Shown one piece after another: positions 29,043 to 37,948 of a stretch of 64,000 bases of DNA. The notes under the pieces were generated by a model. The model was given only the letters and a program-made list of their open reading frames with translations, did no database searches and was not told the DNA's origin. Made by a program: the position numbers and the translations under genes. The DNA is from Candidatus Gastranaerophilales bacterium (GTDB lineage: Bacteria; Cyanobacteriota; Vampirovibrionia; Gastranaerophilales; Gastranaerophilaceae): contig CALURG010000079.1 in assembly GCA_944323115.1 (NCBI GenBank), positions 62,001 through 126,000 on the forward strand, written 5' to 3'. The stretch's first letter is position 1. Each line of letters begins with the position of its first letter.

Positions 29043-29426
29043 CTAGGCAGCAGGTTTTTTGGAGAACAAGTTTCTAACCCAGACGGCTGCTTTGTTCCAA
29101 TATTTTGTTGCAAAATCACCAACTGTTGCTACCGCTTTTTTACCGTAGAAAGCTGCTTTTTCCGTAAATTTTGAGCCTGAAGGCAGTTTTGATGTTACAT
29201 CAAAGTTTTTGAACATATCAACTTTGCCTCTCAATGCAGCTGCACCGCCCAAAACTACTGCTGCTGCGATTAATGTTTTCAAAAACCAGCGGCTTTTCTT
29301 TTTAGGCTGATAATAAGCTGTATCCATAGGACTGCTTGCTGCCGGTTGTTGAGTTGTTGTGTAAGCCGGCTTTCTTGAAATAGTTGACGGATTCATCGGG
29401 GTAATAGTTGAGAAATTTACTGACAT
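29043..29426 (-). CDS. Small single-pass membrane protein with lineage-style N-terminus
   Basis: A 127-residue protein. Residues 1-50 are Ser/Thr/Pro-rich and disordered in appearance (MSVNFSTITPMNPSTISRKP), then a Lys/Arg run and one membrane helix (FLKTLIAAAVVLGGAAAL), then an amphipathic basic tail ending NLFSKKPAA. I set the start at ATG 29426 because AAGGAG lies eight bases upstream. Its layout matches the proteins at 27164 and 46695. It ends in a strong terminator. Confidence 0.65.
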   Translation of the reverse strand: MSVNFSTITPMNPSTISRKPAYTTTQQPAASSPMDTAYYQPKKKSRWFLKTLIAAAVVLGGAAALRGKVDMFKNFDVTSKLPSGSKFTEKAAFYGKKAVATVGDFATKYWNKAAVWVRNLFSKKPAA

Positions 29427-29713
29427 AATAACACTCCTTTTTATAACACTTCTGTAGACATAAAAAACATGAGAAAACAAATTATTGATAAAATTAAAAA
29501 TTTTGAATTAAATTTGAAACATTTTGTTACATTATACCATGTTTTTTACGATTTTGGAATATTTTTTCACCAACTGTAGTCTGTATAAACAGAGTGTTTA
29601 AAAAAACCTGCAATAAGGAATGCTCTGTTGTTAATCCAGCTACCTGCACAAGTATAAAACTACCGGCAGCAAAAGTGACACCGAACCGGACAGGAATTAA
29701 AGAGGATAAAATA

Positions 29714-32518
29714 ATGATTGATACTATGGAAATAAGCAAAAAAATAATAGAAAGATCAAAAATTGTAGCATCAAAAATAGATGATATTTCAATAAGAAAA
29801 AGAGTATATGCACTGAATTTGGCTGCAAATGTTGCTGCGGATTATATTACGGATCACGGACTTCAAACAGATACAAATTTGAGTCTGTTTCGTATACCGT
29901 CTTTTGCAAAAAATATGGAGCTGGCCGATATATACATTAACGGTTTGAGACTTGATGTAAGGTTGAGTTTTGACGGGGAAACTTTTTGTATTCCGAAAAC
30001 TCATGAAAAATATGACGCAAAGCCTTATGCATACGTGGTAGTTCAAATTGAAAAAGGTTTGCAAAATGCAAATATTCTGGGTTTTGTTCCGGCATCGGAA
30101 TTGGAAGAAGTAAAGTCAAATACGGAGTATTTGGGCTACAGCACATCCATTTTGAAACCGATGACTGATTTAAGGGTTTTTCTTTCTACAATCGAGTTCA
30201 AACAGCCCGTATATTCCGCTTCTGAACATGAAAAAATAAAAGAACTTTGTGCTGCGTTTGCGGATGATGAAATTTCAGAAAGTGAAAAAGTTTATTTCAT
30301 AAAGCACGTAATAGCTTGTCCTGTATGTCGTGAGACATTCTGTGACACAAATGATTTTGACATAGTTTCTTCTCATGTGAAACATTACAATGAACTTTTA
30401 AATGACAGCACTCTCAGTGTTTTATCAGGAAACAGAAAAGAAATTGATGAAGCTTCTCTTGCAAGTATGGGTGTTGTTGAAAATGCACAAGAAATCAACA
30501 ACGAAAGTGAAGAAGATTCTATAATCCTGCCTATGGGTGCACCAAAACTTGAAGAAACACAATCCGAAACAAATGTTGTTGAAGACAATACTGAAGAAAC
30601 ACAAGATTTTGACAGTGAAACAAAACAAGAGGAGCAAAACACGGAAGAAAATACCGAAAAGCAAGAAGAACAAGACAAAGATAATGATGAAGATATAAAT
30701 AATATAGAGGAAAATTTTGCAATAGAAGATTTGGAAGAATCGCTTTCACCGGAATTGTTTGAAGATGATTCTGTTCAAAACAATGAAGAACAGCTTGAAG
30801 AATTGCAAGAGCCCGTACTTTCCGAAACATACGAGGATGTGCAAGATGAGCCGGCTGAACAAGATGAACTTTCGCAAGATGTGCTCTCTGTTACAAATAC
30901 AGAAGATGAACCCGAACTTTTAGAAATAGAAAATGATTCAGATACAACGGTCCTGGATGAATTTGACCTTGATACTATTGAACAAGCCGGAGATTTGGAA
31001 AATTTTGAAGAACTTTCAGAAACAAAAGAAGAAACTGAAACAAATATACAAGAAAATGAAATTTCTGAAATCCCTTCACTTGACGAAGAGCCGCTTGCAG
31101 AAATATCCGGACTTGATGAAATTTCCGATATTGAAGAGGCAGACAACCTTCAAGAATTTGATGAATTGAAGGAGTTTGATATACAAGAAGATACAGACGA
31201 ATTACAACCGGATTTTGCCGGCGAGAAGACGGAAGAATCACAGCAAATTGCATCTGTTGATGAAAAAATAAATCAAGAAAACGATTCTGAGTTTAATGAA
31301 AATTTACAAGAAGAAACAACGAACGAAGATTTTACTGATGTTATACCGGAAGAAGTTGTTTCAAAAGCACAAGAGCCGGTAGAACTTGTTTACGATGATG
31401 ACGATGATGATAAAGACGAATATGAAAATGCCGGCACCGTTGAAAACAATGAAATCCTTGCTGAACAAGGTGAAAACAAAGAGCAAGAAGAACATCAAGA
31501 AGTCTTTGATTCTGTAAATGATGTTCAACATGAAAAAACGGAAGAAACCGAGAAAGATATTTCTTTCGAAACAGAATCATTTGAAGATGATTTACACACA
31601 GACAATGAAGAAATGATAGAGCAGTCTGAAACAAAAACAGAGGCACAAGAACCCGAAAACGACTCTGATATCCAGCAGCTTTTGGATGATGATTTGCTTG
31701 CATTGCTTTCAGATGACAGCAATCAGGATTCTGAAGAAGAAAATAGTACAGATTCAAATATTGAAAACCCGTCGGAACACGTAGAAGAACCGTCATTTGA
31801 AGACGATATTTCAAATGAAAATCAGCAGGGAGATGAAACAATAGAATCTCTTTACAGCGATACAAATATTCCGGAAGCACAAGGAAATGACCCGGCACAA
31901 TTTGAACTGGCACAAGAACCTGTATCTGCAAAAACGGTAAGTGCTACGAAAAAAATAGTTGCGGCAGCAGCTCTGTTTTTGATTCTTGCAGGCGGCAGTG
32001 CGATTTCATGGTATTTCAATCATGCAAAAACTGTTCAGGACAATTCTTTGCTTGATACAGGCAACTCTGACGGAGAATTTTTCGATACTCAAAAAAATGC
32101 AAATAACGAAGAAGCTCCCGCAGTTTCTCAAGATATAAACAAATCGATGACAAATTCATTCTCTGACAAGCCTGCTGCCATTACGATTACAAAACTTTCT
32201 TGGCAGGTAAGCGAAAAACTTGCAGCAAACTCTTCTGTTAAGGAATATTTACAAACTGCGGGTAAAAATATTCAGATGAATTTACAAAATGACCTTGCGA
32301 ATTCAGCTGACATAAACTTCAACAATATAATAAAAGTATCTTTTGAAATTGCTCCGGACAATACAATGAAAGGTATGCAAGTCTTGGAATCCAGCGGTTC
32401 CGACCAGGTTGACGAAATAGTATTAAGAAGTATTAAAAACACTTTAAAATACATAAGTGTGCCTAAGATTAAAGACTTTAAATCCGATTACTTCTTAACT
32501 TTAATAATAAATTTTTAA
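29714..32518 (+). CDS. Giant anti-sigma-like transmembrane protein (DUF1822-like, zinc finger, acidic linker, TonB-like C-terminus)
   Basis: A 934-residue protein. Residues about 5-140 look like the cyanobacterial DUF1822 domain, including a YVVVQIEKGLQNANILGF segment. Residues about 178-210 match the zinc-binding anti-sigma finger: ADDEISESEKVYFIKHVIACPVC, with H198, C202 and C205 in the H-x3-C-x2-C pattern. A roughly 500-residue Glu/Asp-rich linker follows, then one membrane helix near 746-768 (VAAAALFLILAGGSAISWYF) and a C-terminal domain of about 110 residues that resembles the TonB C-terminal fold. Start: ATG 29714 after GAGG; a GTG at 29594 is in frame but unsupported. The next gene is a sigma factor. 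Confidence 0.7.
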   Translation: MIDTMEISKKIIERSKIVASKIDDISIRKRVYALNLAANVAADYITDHGLQTDTNLSLFRIPSFAKNMELADIYINGLRLDVRLSFDGETFCIPKTHEKYDAKPYAYVVVQIEKGLQNANILGFVPASELEEVKSNTEYLGYSTSILKPMTDLRVFLSTIEFKQPVYSASEHEKIKELCAAFADDEISESEKVYFIKHVIACPVCRETFCDTNDFDIVSSHVKHYNELLNDSTLSVLSGNRKEIDEASLASMGVVENAQEINNESEEDSIILPMGAPKLEETQSETNVVEDNTEETQDFDSETKQEEQNTEENTEKQEEQDKDNDEDINNIEENFAIEDLEESLSPELFEDDSVQNNEEQLEELQEPVLSETYEDVQDEPAEQDELSQDVLSVTNTEDEPELLEIENDSDTTVLDEFDLDTIEQAGDLENFEELSETKEETETNIQENEISEIPSLDEEPLAEISGLDEISDIEEADNLQEFDELKEFDIQEDTDELQPDFAGEKTEESQQIASVDEKINQENDSEFNENLQEETTNEDFTDVIPEEVVSKAQEPVELVYDDDDDDKDEYENAGTVENNEILAEQGENKEQEEHQEVFDSVNDVQHEKTEETEKDISFETESFEDDLHTDNEEMIEQSETKTEAQEPENDSDIQQLLDDDLLALLSDDSNQDSEEENSTDSNIENPSEHVEEPSFEDDISNENQQGDETIESLYSDTNIPEAQGNDPAQFELAQEPVSAKTVSATKKIVAAAALFLILAGGSAISWYFNHAKTVQDNSLLDTGNSDGEFFDTQKNANNEEAPAVSQDINKSMTNSFSDKPAAITITKLSWQVSEKLAANSSVKEYLQTAGKNIQMNLQNDLANSADINFNNIIKVSFEIAPDNTMKGMQVLESSGSDQVDEIVLRSIKNTLKYISVPKIKDFKSDYFLTLIINF

Positions 32519-32580
32519 TTCTGTGATATTATATAGTAAAATGTTTAGTAATTTTTAAATATCAAAATTGGGTTGCAGAA

Positions 32581-33156
32581 TTGAATACACTACAAGAACA
32601 ACGGGATTTTATAGAACAACTGGTAAAAACAAATAACAAATTCTTTGGAAACGAAGATCTTTTTGAAGATTTTTGTTCTGAGACTTACAAACGTTCACAC
32701 ACTCTTCTTGAAAGTATGAACGTGAATGCGATAGAAGCATATCTTGCAAAGGTCGCAAATACTGCTATCTTGACGGTGTTGAAAGAAAACGGCAGAGTCA
32801 GAAGAAGAGAAAACAAATATATCAGCACAAAAGAGGTTCTTGTCAGCCCTATACCGGCTAAAGAAACAGAACAGACAAACGATTTTGTCGATGCTTCTTG
32901 TGTATATGACATTGAAGACCCGAGAGATTCTTTTGAAGAAAAAATTGTTCGAAAAGATCTTTTGCAAAAAATAGTTGATATTGTGCTTGTTTCACAAAAA
33001 AATGATCCTTCAAAAGAGTTTCTGAAACTGTTTTATCTTAGATATGTAAAAGAACTTAAGCAAAAAGATATTGCAAAAGAAATAAATATTTCACAATCGG
33101 AAGTAAGCAAGAGACTTGTTGAACTTGCACAGATTGTAAAAACTCATTTTGTCTAA
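32581..33156 (+). CDS. Sigma-70 family RNA polymerase sigma factor, divergent
   Basis: A 191-residue protein with a C-terminal region-4 helix-turn-helix (LKQKDIAKEINISQSEVSKRL) after a LFYLRYVKE segment and a helical N-terminal half that fits region 2. The TTG at 32581 is the only start I can suggest; no ribosome binding site precedes it, so coupling to the upstream gene is possible. The 62-base gap to the giant anti-sigma-like gene suggests one transcript. It would control its own small regulon. Family: small group of alternative sigma factors, neither FliA nor clear ECF. Confidence 0.7.
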   Translation: MNTLQEQRDFIEQLVKTNNKFFGNEDLFEDFCSETYKRSHTLLESMNVNAIEAYLAKVANTAILTVLKENGRVRRRENKYISTKEVLVSPIPAKETEQTNDFVDASCVYDIEDPRDSFEEKIVRKDLLQKIVDIVLVSQKNDPSKEFLKLFYLRYVKELKQKDIAKEINISQSEVSKRLVELAQIVKTHFV

Positions 33157-33280
33157 ATTCAATGTTTTTTGTTAATTCAGTGAACTGCTTATTTCATATA
33201 TTCAACTGATTTCGGCTGTGTATTAAAATACGGACGTTTCGTCATAGACTGTTGGTTACAAAGAATATGTCTGTACACAG

Positions 33281-35665
33281 TTAAAATATTTCTTCAAGCG
33301 GCATTGTACAAAGGGTTTTTCGATAATCATATATTTTTTTAAGTTCTTCTTCCAATTCCTCATACAATTCAGAATTTTTTACCGCAGAAAATTCTATGGA
33401 ATGATTGAATTTTATTTTGTAATGTTTTGCATTTTTCTCAACAATCTCAATCATATTGATAGAATCAAGCATATCTATACACAACTCGGCAACTTCATCA
33501 GTAATTGACAAAAAGTCTGAAATATCAGAAAGAAACAGTTCGCCGTTTTTGTTTGAACACACATATTTGAGCATTCCGGAAATATTTTTTATCAAATCCT
33601 GTGCATCAATATTTTTATTGTTGTAGTTCATAAAATGCAAGGTTTTTGCTCCTGTTTTTTGAAGCAGTTCGTTCATGATATTTTCGCTCGCCGGATAATC
33701 AAAAAACATAATCTGCGGACATTCGGAAATATTTTTACGGCTTCTTGTCTTTTCAAAAATAACAGGATATTCTTTCAATGATTCAAGGATGTTCTTTTTC
33801 TGAACAAACACCTGTGTCGGCACTTTTGTGGACATCAAATAGTCATTAATCTGGTTTAGGATATTTGTTTTCTTCCTGTGATCATAAAGTTTGACTTGAG
33901 TATTTTGTTCTTGCTGCAAAAATTCCGAATGTACATCCTGCAAATCAAGCTGGATTGACGAAACATTATTAAAAACATTGAGTTTCGGAGAAAAAACAAC
34001 ATCAAACTCTTTTCCTTCAGGAATATTGAAACTGTTGTGATTCCAAAATACACACTCAAAAGGCTTTCCGTCTTTGTTCTCACAAAAAATCTTAAGATGG
34101 TTGTTGTTTGAACCGATAACTTTGTAATTTCGCAAAATCAAATTTTTTGTCATAAAAATCGGAGATTTGTTGCCTTCACCAAGCGGCTCCAGCTTTTTTA
34201 TGTCATCAAGCAGGTTCAAATCAATGTCATTTGTATCAATTTCAATATCAATAAACAAAGAGGGTTTTAATTCTCTGCCTTCCAGCTGTATTTTTACGGA
34301 GTTGTTTAAACATTCTTTTACTGTCTCAAATTTTGACTTTGCAGGGTCAAAAACAAGTCCGGCCGCCTGTGCGTGCCCGCCAAAATATTCCAGAATGGAT
34401 TCATTTTGGGCAATTGCATTTCTCAAATGCACTTCATGGATACTTCTTGCGGAACATCTGACAAAGCCTGTATTTTCGTCTTTTGTCATTAAAAACACGG
34501 GTTTGTAAAAAGTTTCAACAAGCTTTGACGCAACAATGCCAATTATACCGATATGCCAGTCAGGATTGTACAAAATGATACTTTCTTGTGCCGGCTCATT
34601 TTGAAGCATTTCCAATGCTTCGTTGTATATTTTGTCACACAAATCCTGGCGTATACGATTAAAATTGTTGAGTTCCTGAGCACAAACATCTATTTCCGAT
34701 TTGTTGTCAGAAATAAGCAGTTTCACGGCACTATCCACTGTGTCCAGCCTGCCTGCGGCGTTTATTCTGGGTGCAACACCAAACGCTATATTTTCGGAGG
34801 TTATTCCGTTTTTGATATCATAACCGCTTATTTCAAGAAGTTTTGACAAGCCGTAGTGTTTTCCGCTTTCTATCAATTTCAGCCCTGCATACACAAGAGC
34901 CCTATTTTCATAAAACAAAGGAACAACATCAGCTATTGTGCCGACAGCGACATAGGGCAAAAGTTCGTTTGCAAAATCATAATCTTTTTTCTCTTCAAGA
35001 AGAGCACATGCCAGCTTGAAAGCCACACCTACACCGGCAAGCTGATTTAACGCTTCTAGTTCTTCCACATTTAATGTTTTTTCCAGTGCATTAAATGCTT
35101 TTGGGTTCAAAATTGCAAAAGCTTCAGGCAAAATTTCCGGTGCTTCGTGGTGGTCAGTTATGATAACATCGACTTTGAAGCCTTTTGCAAAATTTACCTG
35201 TTCAACATCGCTTACTCCGCAATCTACAGTGATAATAAGTTTTGCTTTGTGTTTTGAAATCAGTTTTACAAGAGCTTTTGTGTTCAGTCCGTGATTTTCT
35301 GTTTCTCTGTTCGGGATATAAAACTCTGCATTTGCTCCCAAATGTTTGAGCGTTTTGTATAAAAGAGAGGTTGATGTAACTCCGTCAGCATCAAAATCAC
35401 CGTAAACAATAATTTTTTCTTGATTTTCAACAGCCTCAAATATACGGGAAACAGATTTTTTCATATCGGTAAAAACAAAAGGAGAAATGATTTTTGTTTT
35501 TTGAGGATTCAAAAAATTTTCAATTTTTGAAACAGTGTCAATACCACGCTGCAAAAGAAGTTCTGCCAACACAGCACTTCCTGCGGCTTTTTTTATGTCG
35601 TCGGATATTTCTTTTTTTTCTTTCAGTTTCCAGATTTTGTTCATAATAAATCTTTGACTCATCAT
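33281..35665 (-). CDS. recJ: Single-stranded-DNA-specific exonuclease RecJ
   Basis: A 794-residue DHH-superfamily nuclease. IIVYGDFDADGVTST is the first catalytic motif, VIITDHHEAPE the DHH motif, and GGHAQAAGL the DHHA1 motif. The core covers about residues 40-560; the C-terminal extension of about 230 residues resembles the longer Firmicute-type RecJ. It degrades 5'-ended single strands in recombination and mismatch repair. An internal Met at residue 8 is a possible shorter start. Confidence 0.94.
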   Translation of the reverse strand: MMSQRFIMNKIWKLKEKKEISDDIKKAAGSAVLAELLLQRGIDTVSKIENFLNPQKTKIISPFVFTDMKKSVSRIFEAVENQEKIIVYGDFDADGVTSTSLLYKTLKHLGANAEFYIPNRETENHGLNTKALVKLISKHKAKLIITVDCGVSDVEQVNFAKGFKVDVIITDHHEAPEILPEAFAILNPKAFNALEKTLNVEELEALNQLAGVGVAFKLACALLEEKKDYDFANELLPYVAVGTIADVVPLFYENRALVYAGLKLIESGKHYGLSKLLEISGYDIKNGITSENIAFGVAPRINAAGRLDTVDSAVKLLISDNKSEIDVCAQELNNFNRIRQDLCDKIYNEALEMLQNEPAQESIILYNPDWHIGIIGIVASKLVETFYKPVFLMTKDENTGFVRCSARSIHEVHLRNAIAQNESILEYFGGHAQAAGLVFDPAKSKFETVKECLNNSVKIQLEGRELKPSLFIDIEIDTNDIDLNLLDDIKKLEPLGEGNKSPIFMTKNLILRNYKVIGSNNNHLKIFCENKDGKPFECVFWNHNSFNIPEGKEFDVVFSPKLNVFNNVSSIQLDLQDVHSEFLQQEQNTQVKLYDHRKKTNILNQINDYLMSTKVPTQVFVQKKNILESLKEYPVIFEKTRSRKNISECPQIMFFDYPASENIMNELLQKTGAKTLHFMNYNNKNIDAQDLIKNISGMLKYVCSNKNGELFLSDISDFLSITDEVAELCIDMLDSINMIEIVEKNAKHYKIKFNHSIEFSAVKNSELYEELEEELKKIYDYRKTLCTMPLEEIF

Positions 35666-35730
35666 TACCTGCTCTGCCGTTTTTCAGCACAACAGACAAT
35701 CAGTCTTACATCGGCTGTTTATCAAAAAAA

Positions 35731-36114
35731 TTAAAGTTCTTCTTCTGCTTCTTCTTCGTCTTTGTCTTCTTTAATTTTGTCAACAACCATTTTTGCTATT
35801 TCTTTTGCAACAGCTTTTTGAATAGGTTCAGGGCTGTTTTCGAGCATATTTATTGCTGTTCTCACAGTAGTATCAAGATCATACCATCTGTTGTTGCCTC
35901 TTTCAACAAGACCGTCTTCTACGGCTGTAAGCATATCTTCCACACCTGTAAAAGTGCTTTCCGAAATATTGTGTTCAATCAAAATTTTGATTAAATTCAA
36001 AGCAACTTTTATCTGAGTTTCATCATCAGAATTTTCAAGAGTATGCATTGTTTTTGACAACAACGGGTCTTTGTCATACCACCTGCGGTAATTTGAACTG
36101 TATTCTTCTTTCAT
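35731..36114 (-). CDS. Small protein with internal tandem duplication
   Basis: A 127-residue acidic protein. Two copies of a roughly 40-residue unit start with RRWYDKDP and NRWYDLDT, each followed by a LENS motif and a helix of the KVALNLIKILIE type. No signal peptide or membrane helix; the C-terminus is Glu/Asp-rich. I set the start at ATG 36114 because GGAGAGAGG precedes it. It lies in the leftward series between fixX and recJ. Its function is unknown. Confidence 0.65.
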   Translation of the reverse strand: MKEEYSSNYRRWYDKDPLLSKTMHTLENSDDETQIKVALNLIKILIEHNISESTFTGVEDMLTAVEDGLVERGNNRWYDLDTTVRTAINMLENSPEPIQKAVAKEIAKMVVDKIKEDKDEEEAEEEL

Positions 36115-36163
36115 ACCTCTCTCCTTTATTTTCTGTTTCAAAATGCAGTAAATAATTTATTTT

Positions 36164-36451
36164 TTACGATTTTTTATATACCACGCCTTTTCCGCTTTTC
36201 GGATAAGTCCACTGTATGTGTTTACAAACTACTTTGCAGGCACCGCACTCCAAACATTTTTCATAACTTACGGCAAGTTTTTTTTCATTTTCATTGTAGC
36301 TGTATACATTTGCCGGACAAACTATTGTACAGGTTTTTTCAATACATTGCAAGCATTTTGATTCATCCGGATTCAGATGACATTTTGAGTCTGTGTTGTA
36401 TTTTAATTTATATAATTTGTCTTCTATTTTTTCTGACATATTTTCTTCCAT
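36164..36451 (-). CDS. fixX: Ferredoxin-like protein FixX
   Basis: A 95-residue protein with a CIEKTCTIVCPANV motif and a CLECGACKVVCKH motif, the pattern of FixX rather than a classical 8Fe ferredoxin. It is partner of the flavoprotein FixC directly upstream, with 17 bases between them. Electron transfer between an ETF and quinone is the usual role. A second Met at 36439 has GGAAG before it and could be the true start. Confidence 0.88.
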   Translation of the reverse strand: MEENMSEKIEDKLYKLKYNTDSKCHLNPDESKCLQCIEKTCTIVCPANVYSYNENEKKLAVSYEKCLECGACKVVCKHIQWTYPKSGKGVVYKKS

Positions 36452-36468
36452 AAGTTATGTTCCGTGTT

Positions 36469-37785
36469 TTATTTAAGTATTCCTAAAATAAGTTTTATAC
36501 CTGCCGTCATATCCAAAAACAATTCCGACAAACTTCTTTTTCTAAAGAAATTTTTTGCAAAATTTTGAAATTTTGATTTCTTTTCCAAACCGTCAGCACA
36601 GGTAAAAATTCCAAAAAATTCGTTTATCTTTTCAGGATAATACCCCATAAAAGATGAAGAACGCTTTGTCAATATTTTTACAACATCTTTGTAGGTCTTC
36701 AAATCTTTTAAAATAAAACTGTTTAACAGTTTTTTCTTGTATAAACAAAGCATATTTGCCGAAAAATCATTTTCCTCAAAAGCGGCCAATGCTGTTTCTC
36801 CGGCCATTTTACCGCTAATCATGGCAAAATTTGTACCCTCAAAGTGTACATTGTTTACGAGCATTGCCGCATCACCGACAACCATTGCCCCGTCAGTATA
36901 AAGTACCGGAAGACAGTTGTATCCCCCTTCCGGAATCATATGAGCGGAATATTCAAGAAGCTCTCCGCCTTCAATCAAATCTGAAACAAAAGGATGAGAC
37001 TTTAATTTTTCCAAAAGCTCGTAAGGTTTGATTTTTTTTGTTTTTAAATCTTCAAGAGAAACCCCAAGCCCTACAGCAATAGAATCTTTGTTTGTATAAA
37101 TAAACCCCAGTCCGAACATGCCGGAGAAAGGCCCGCCGACAAGTTCTACTGCCGCACCCTCCTGATTTTTTAAGGACAGTCTTTGTTCAATAATCTCGGG
37201 TTTAAGTTTTATAACTTCTTTAACGCCGAGAACAACGTTTTTTGGTTTTATATCATCTCTCAAATTCAACTGCTTTGCCAAAAGTGAATTTACGCCGTCT
37301 GCAATAATTACAATATCGGCAAAATAATCTTCAATGTCCGTTCTTATTCCGACAACTTTTCCTTTTTCAAGGATTAATTCTCTGACAAGCGTTTCAGGAG
37401 CATAATACACTCCTTCTTTTTTTGCCTGTTCAACACACCATTTGTCCCAATTTGCTCTGATTGCAACAAAAGCATTTTTTTCATTCTGCGGGTTTTCATA
37501 AGTTATTTGCGTTGTCGAATCATCCTTTGACAAAAGTACGTACGTATGTTTTTTTACAAATCTTTCTATAGGTGCCTCTTCTTCAAAATTCGGAAAAATT
37601 TCTTTTGCCGCATGAGAGTAAATTATTCCGCCATACATATTTTTTGAACCGGCAAAAGTTCCTCTCTCAACAAGAACAACTTTTTTCCCTCCCCGTGCAA
37701 CAGTAACAGCCGCACTGACACCGGCCGGGCCTGCTCCGACAACTATAACATCAACTTTATTGTTTTTGGAAACTTCTTCCTGCAT
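36469..37785 (-). CDS. fixC: FixC-like FAD-dependent electron-transfer oxidoreductase
   Basis: A 438-residue protein with the FAD-binding motif VIVVGAGPAGVSAAVTVARGG and the family-typical VVGDAAMLVNNVHFEGTNFAM. It belongs to the ETF:quinone oxidoreductase/FixC group. I chose ATG 37785 since GGGGAG lies four bases upstream; a TTG at 37797 would overlap that site. Electron-transfer flavoprotein subunits FixA and FixB are not in the window. Confidence 0.9.
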   Translation of the reverse strand: MQEEVSKNNKVDVIVVGAGPAGVSAAVTVARGGKKVVLVERGTFAGSKNMYGGIIYSHAAKEIFPNFEEEAPIERFVKKHTYVLLSKDDSTTQITYENPQNEKNAFVAIRANWDKWCVEQAKKEGVYYAPETLVRELILEKGKVVGIRTDIEDYFADIVIIADGVNSLLAKQLNLRDDIKPKNVVLGVKEVIKLKPEIIEQRLSLKNQEGAAVELVGGPFSGMFGLGFIYTNKDSIAVGLGVSLEDLKTKKIKPYELLEKLKSHPFVSDLIEGGELLEYSAHMIPEGGYNCLPVLYTDGAMVVGDAAMLVNNVHFEGTNFAMISGKMAGETALAAFEENDFSANMLCLYKKKLLNSFILKDLKTYKDVVKILTKRSSSFMGYYPEKINEFFGIFTCADGLEKKSKFQNFAKNFFRKRSLSELFLDMTAGIKLILGILK

Positions 37786-37948
37786 AAAACTCCCCAAATT
37801 TTACCAATGAAACAATTATACTATCAAACTTCATTTTGCCGCAATAAACTGTTCGACGATATTTTTGTATTTTTTGTTAATTTACATTTGTATACAAACC
37901 AACAAAATATTTTTTTTACGGATTTATTATCTGTAGGAAAATATTTTT

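Noticed and set aside
30385-31931. Long open frames on the minus strand opposite the acidic linker
   Set aside because: They are Ser-rich or Leu-rich shadows of the Glu/Asp-rich coding on the plus strand and have no ribosome binding sites or family signal.
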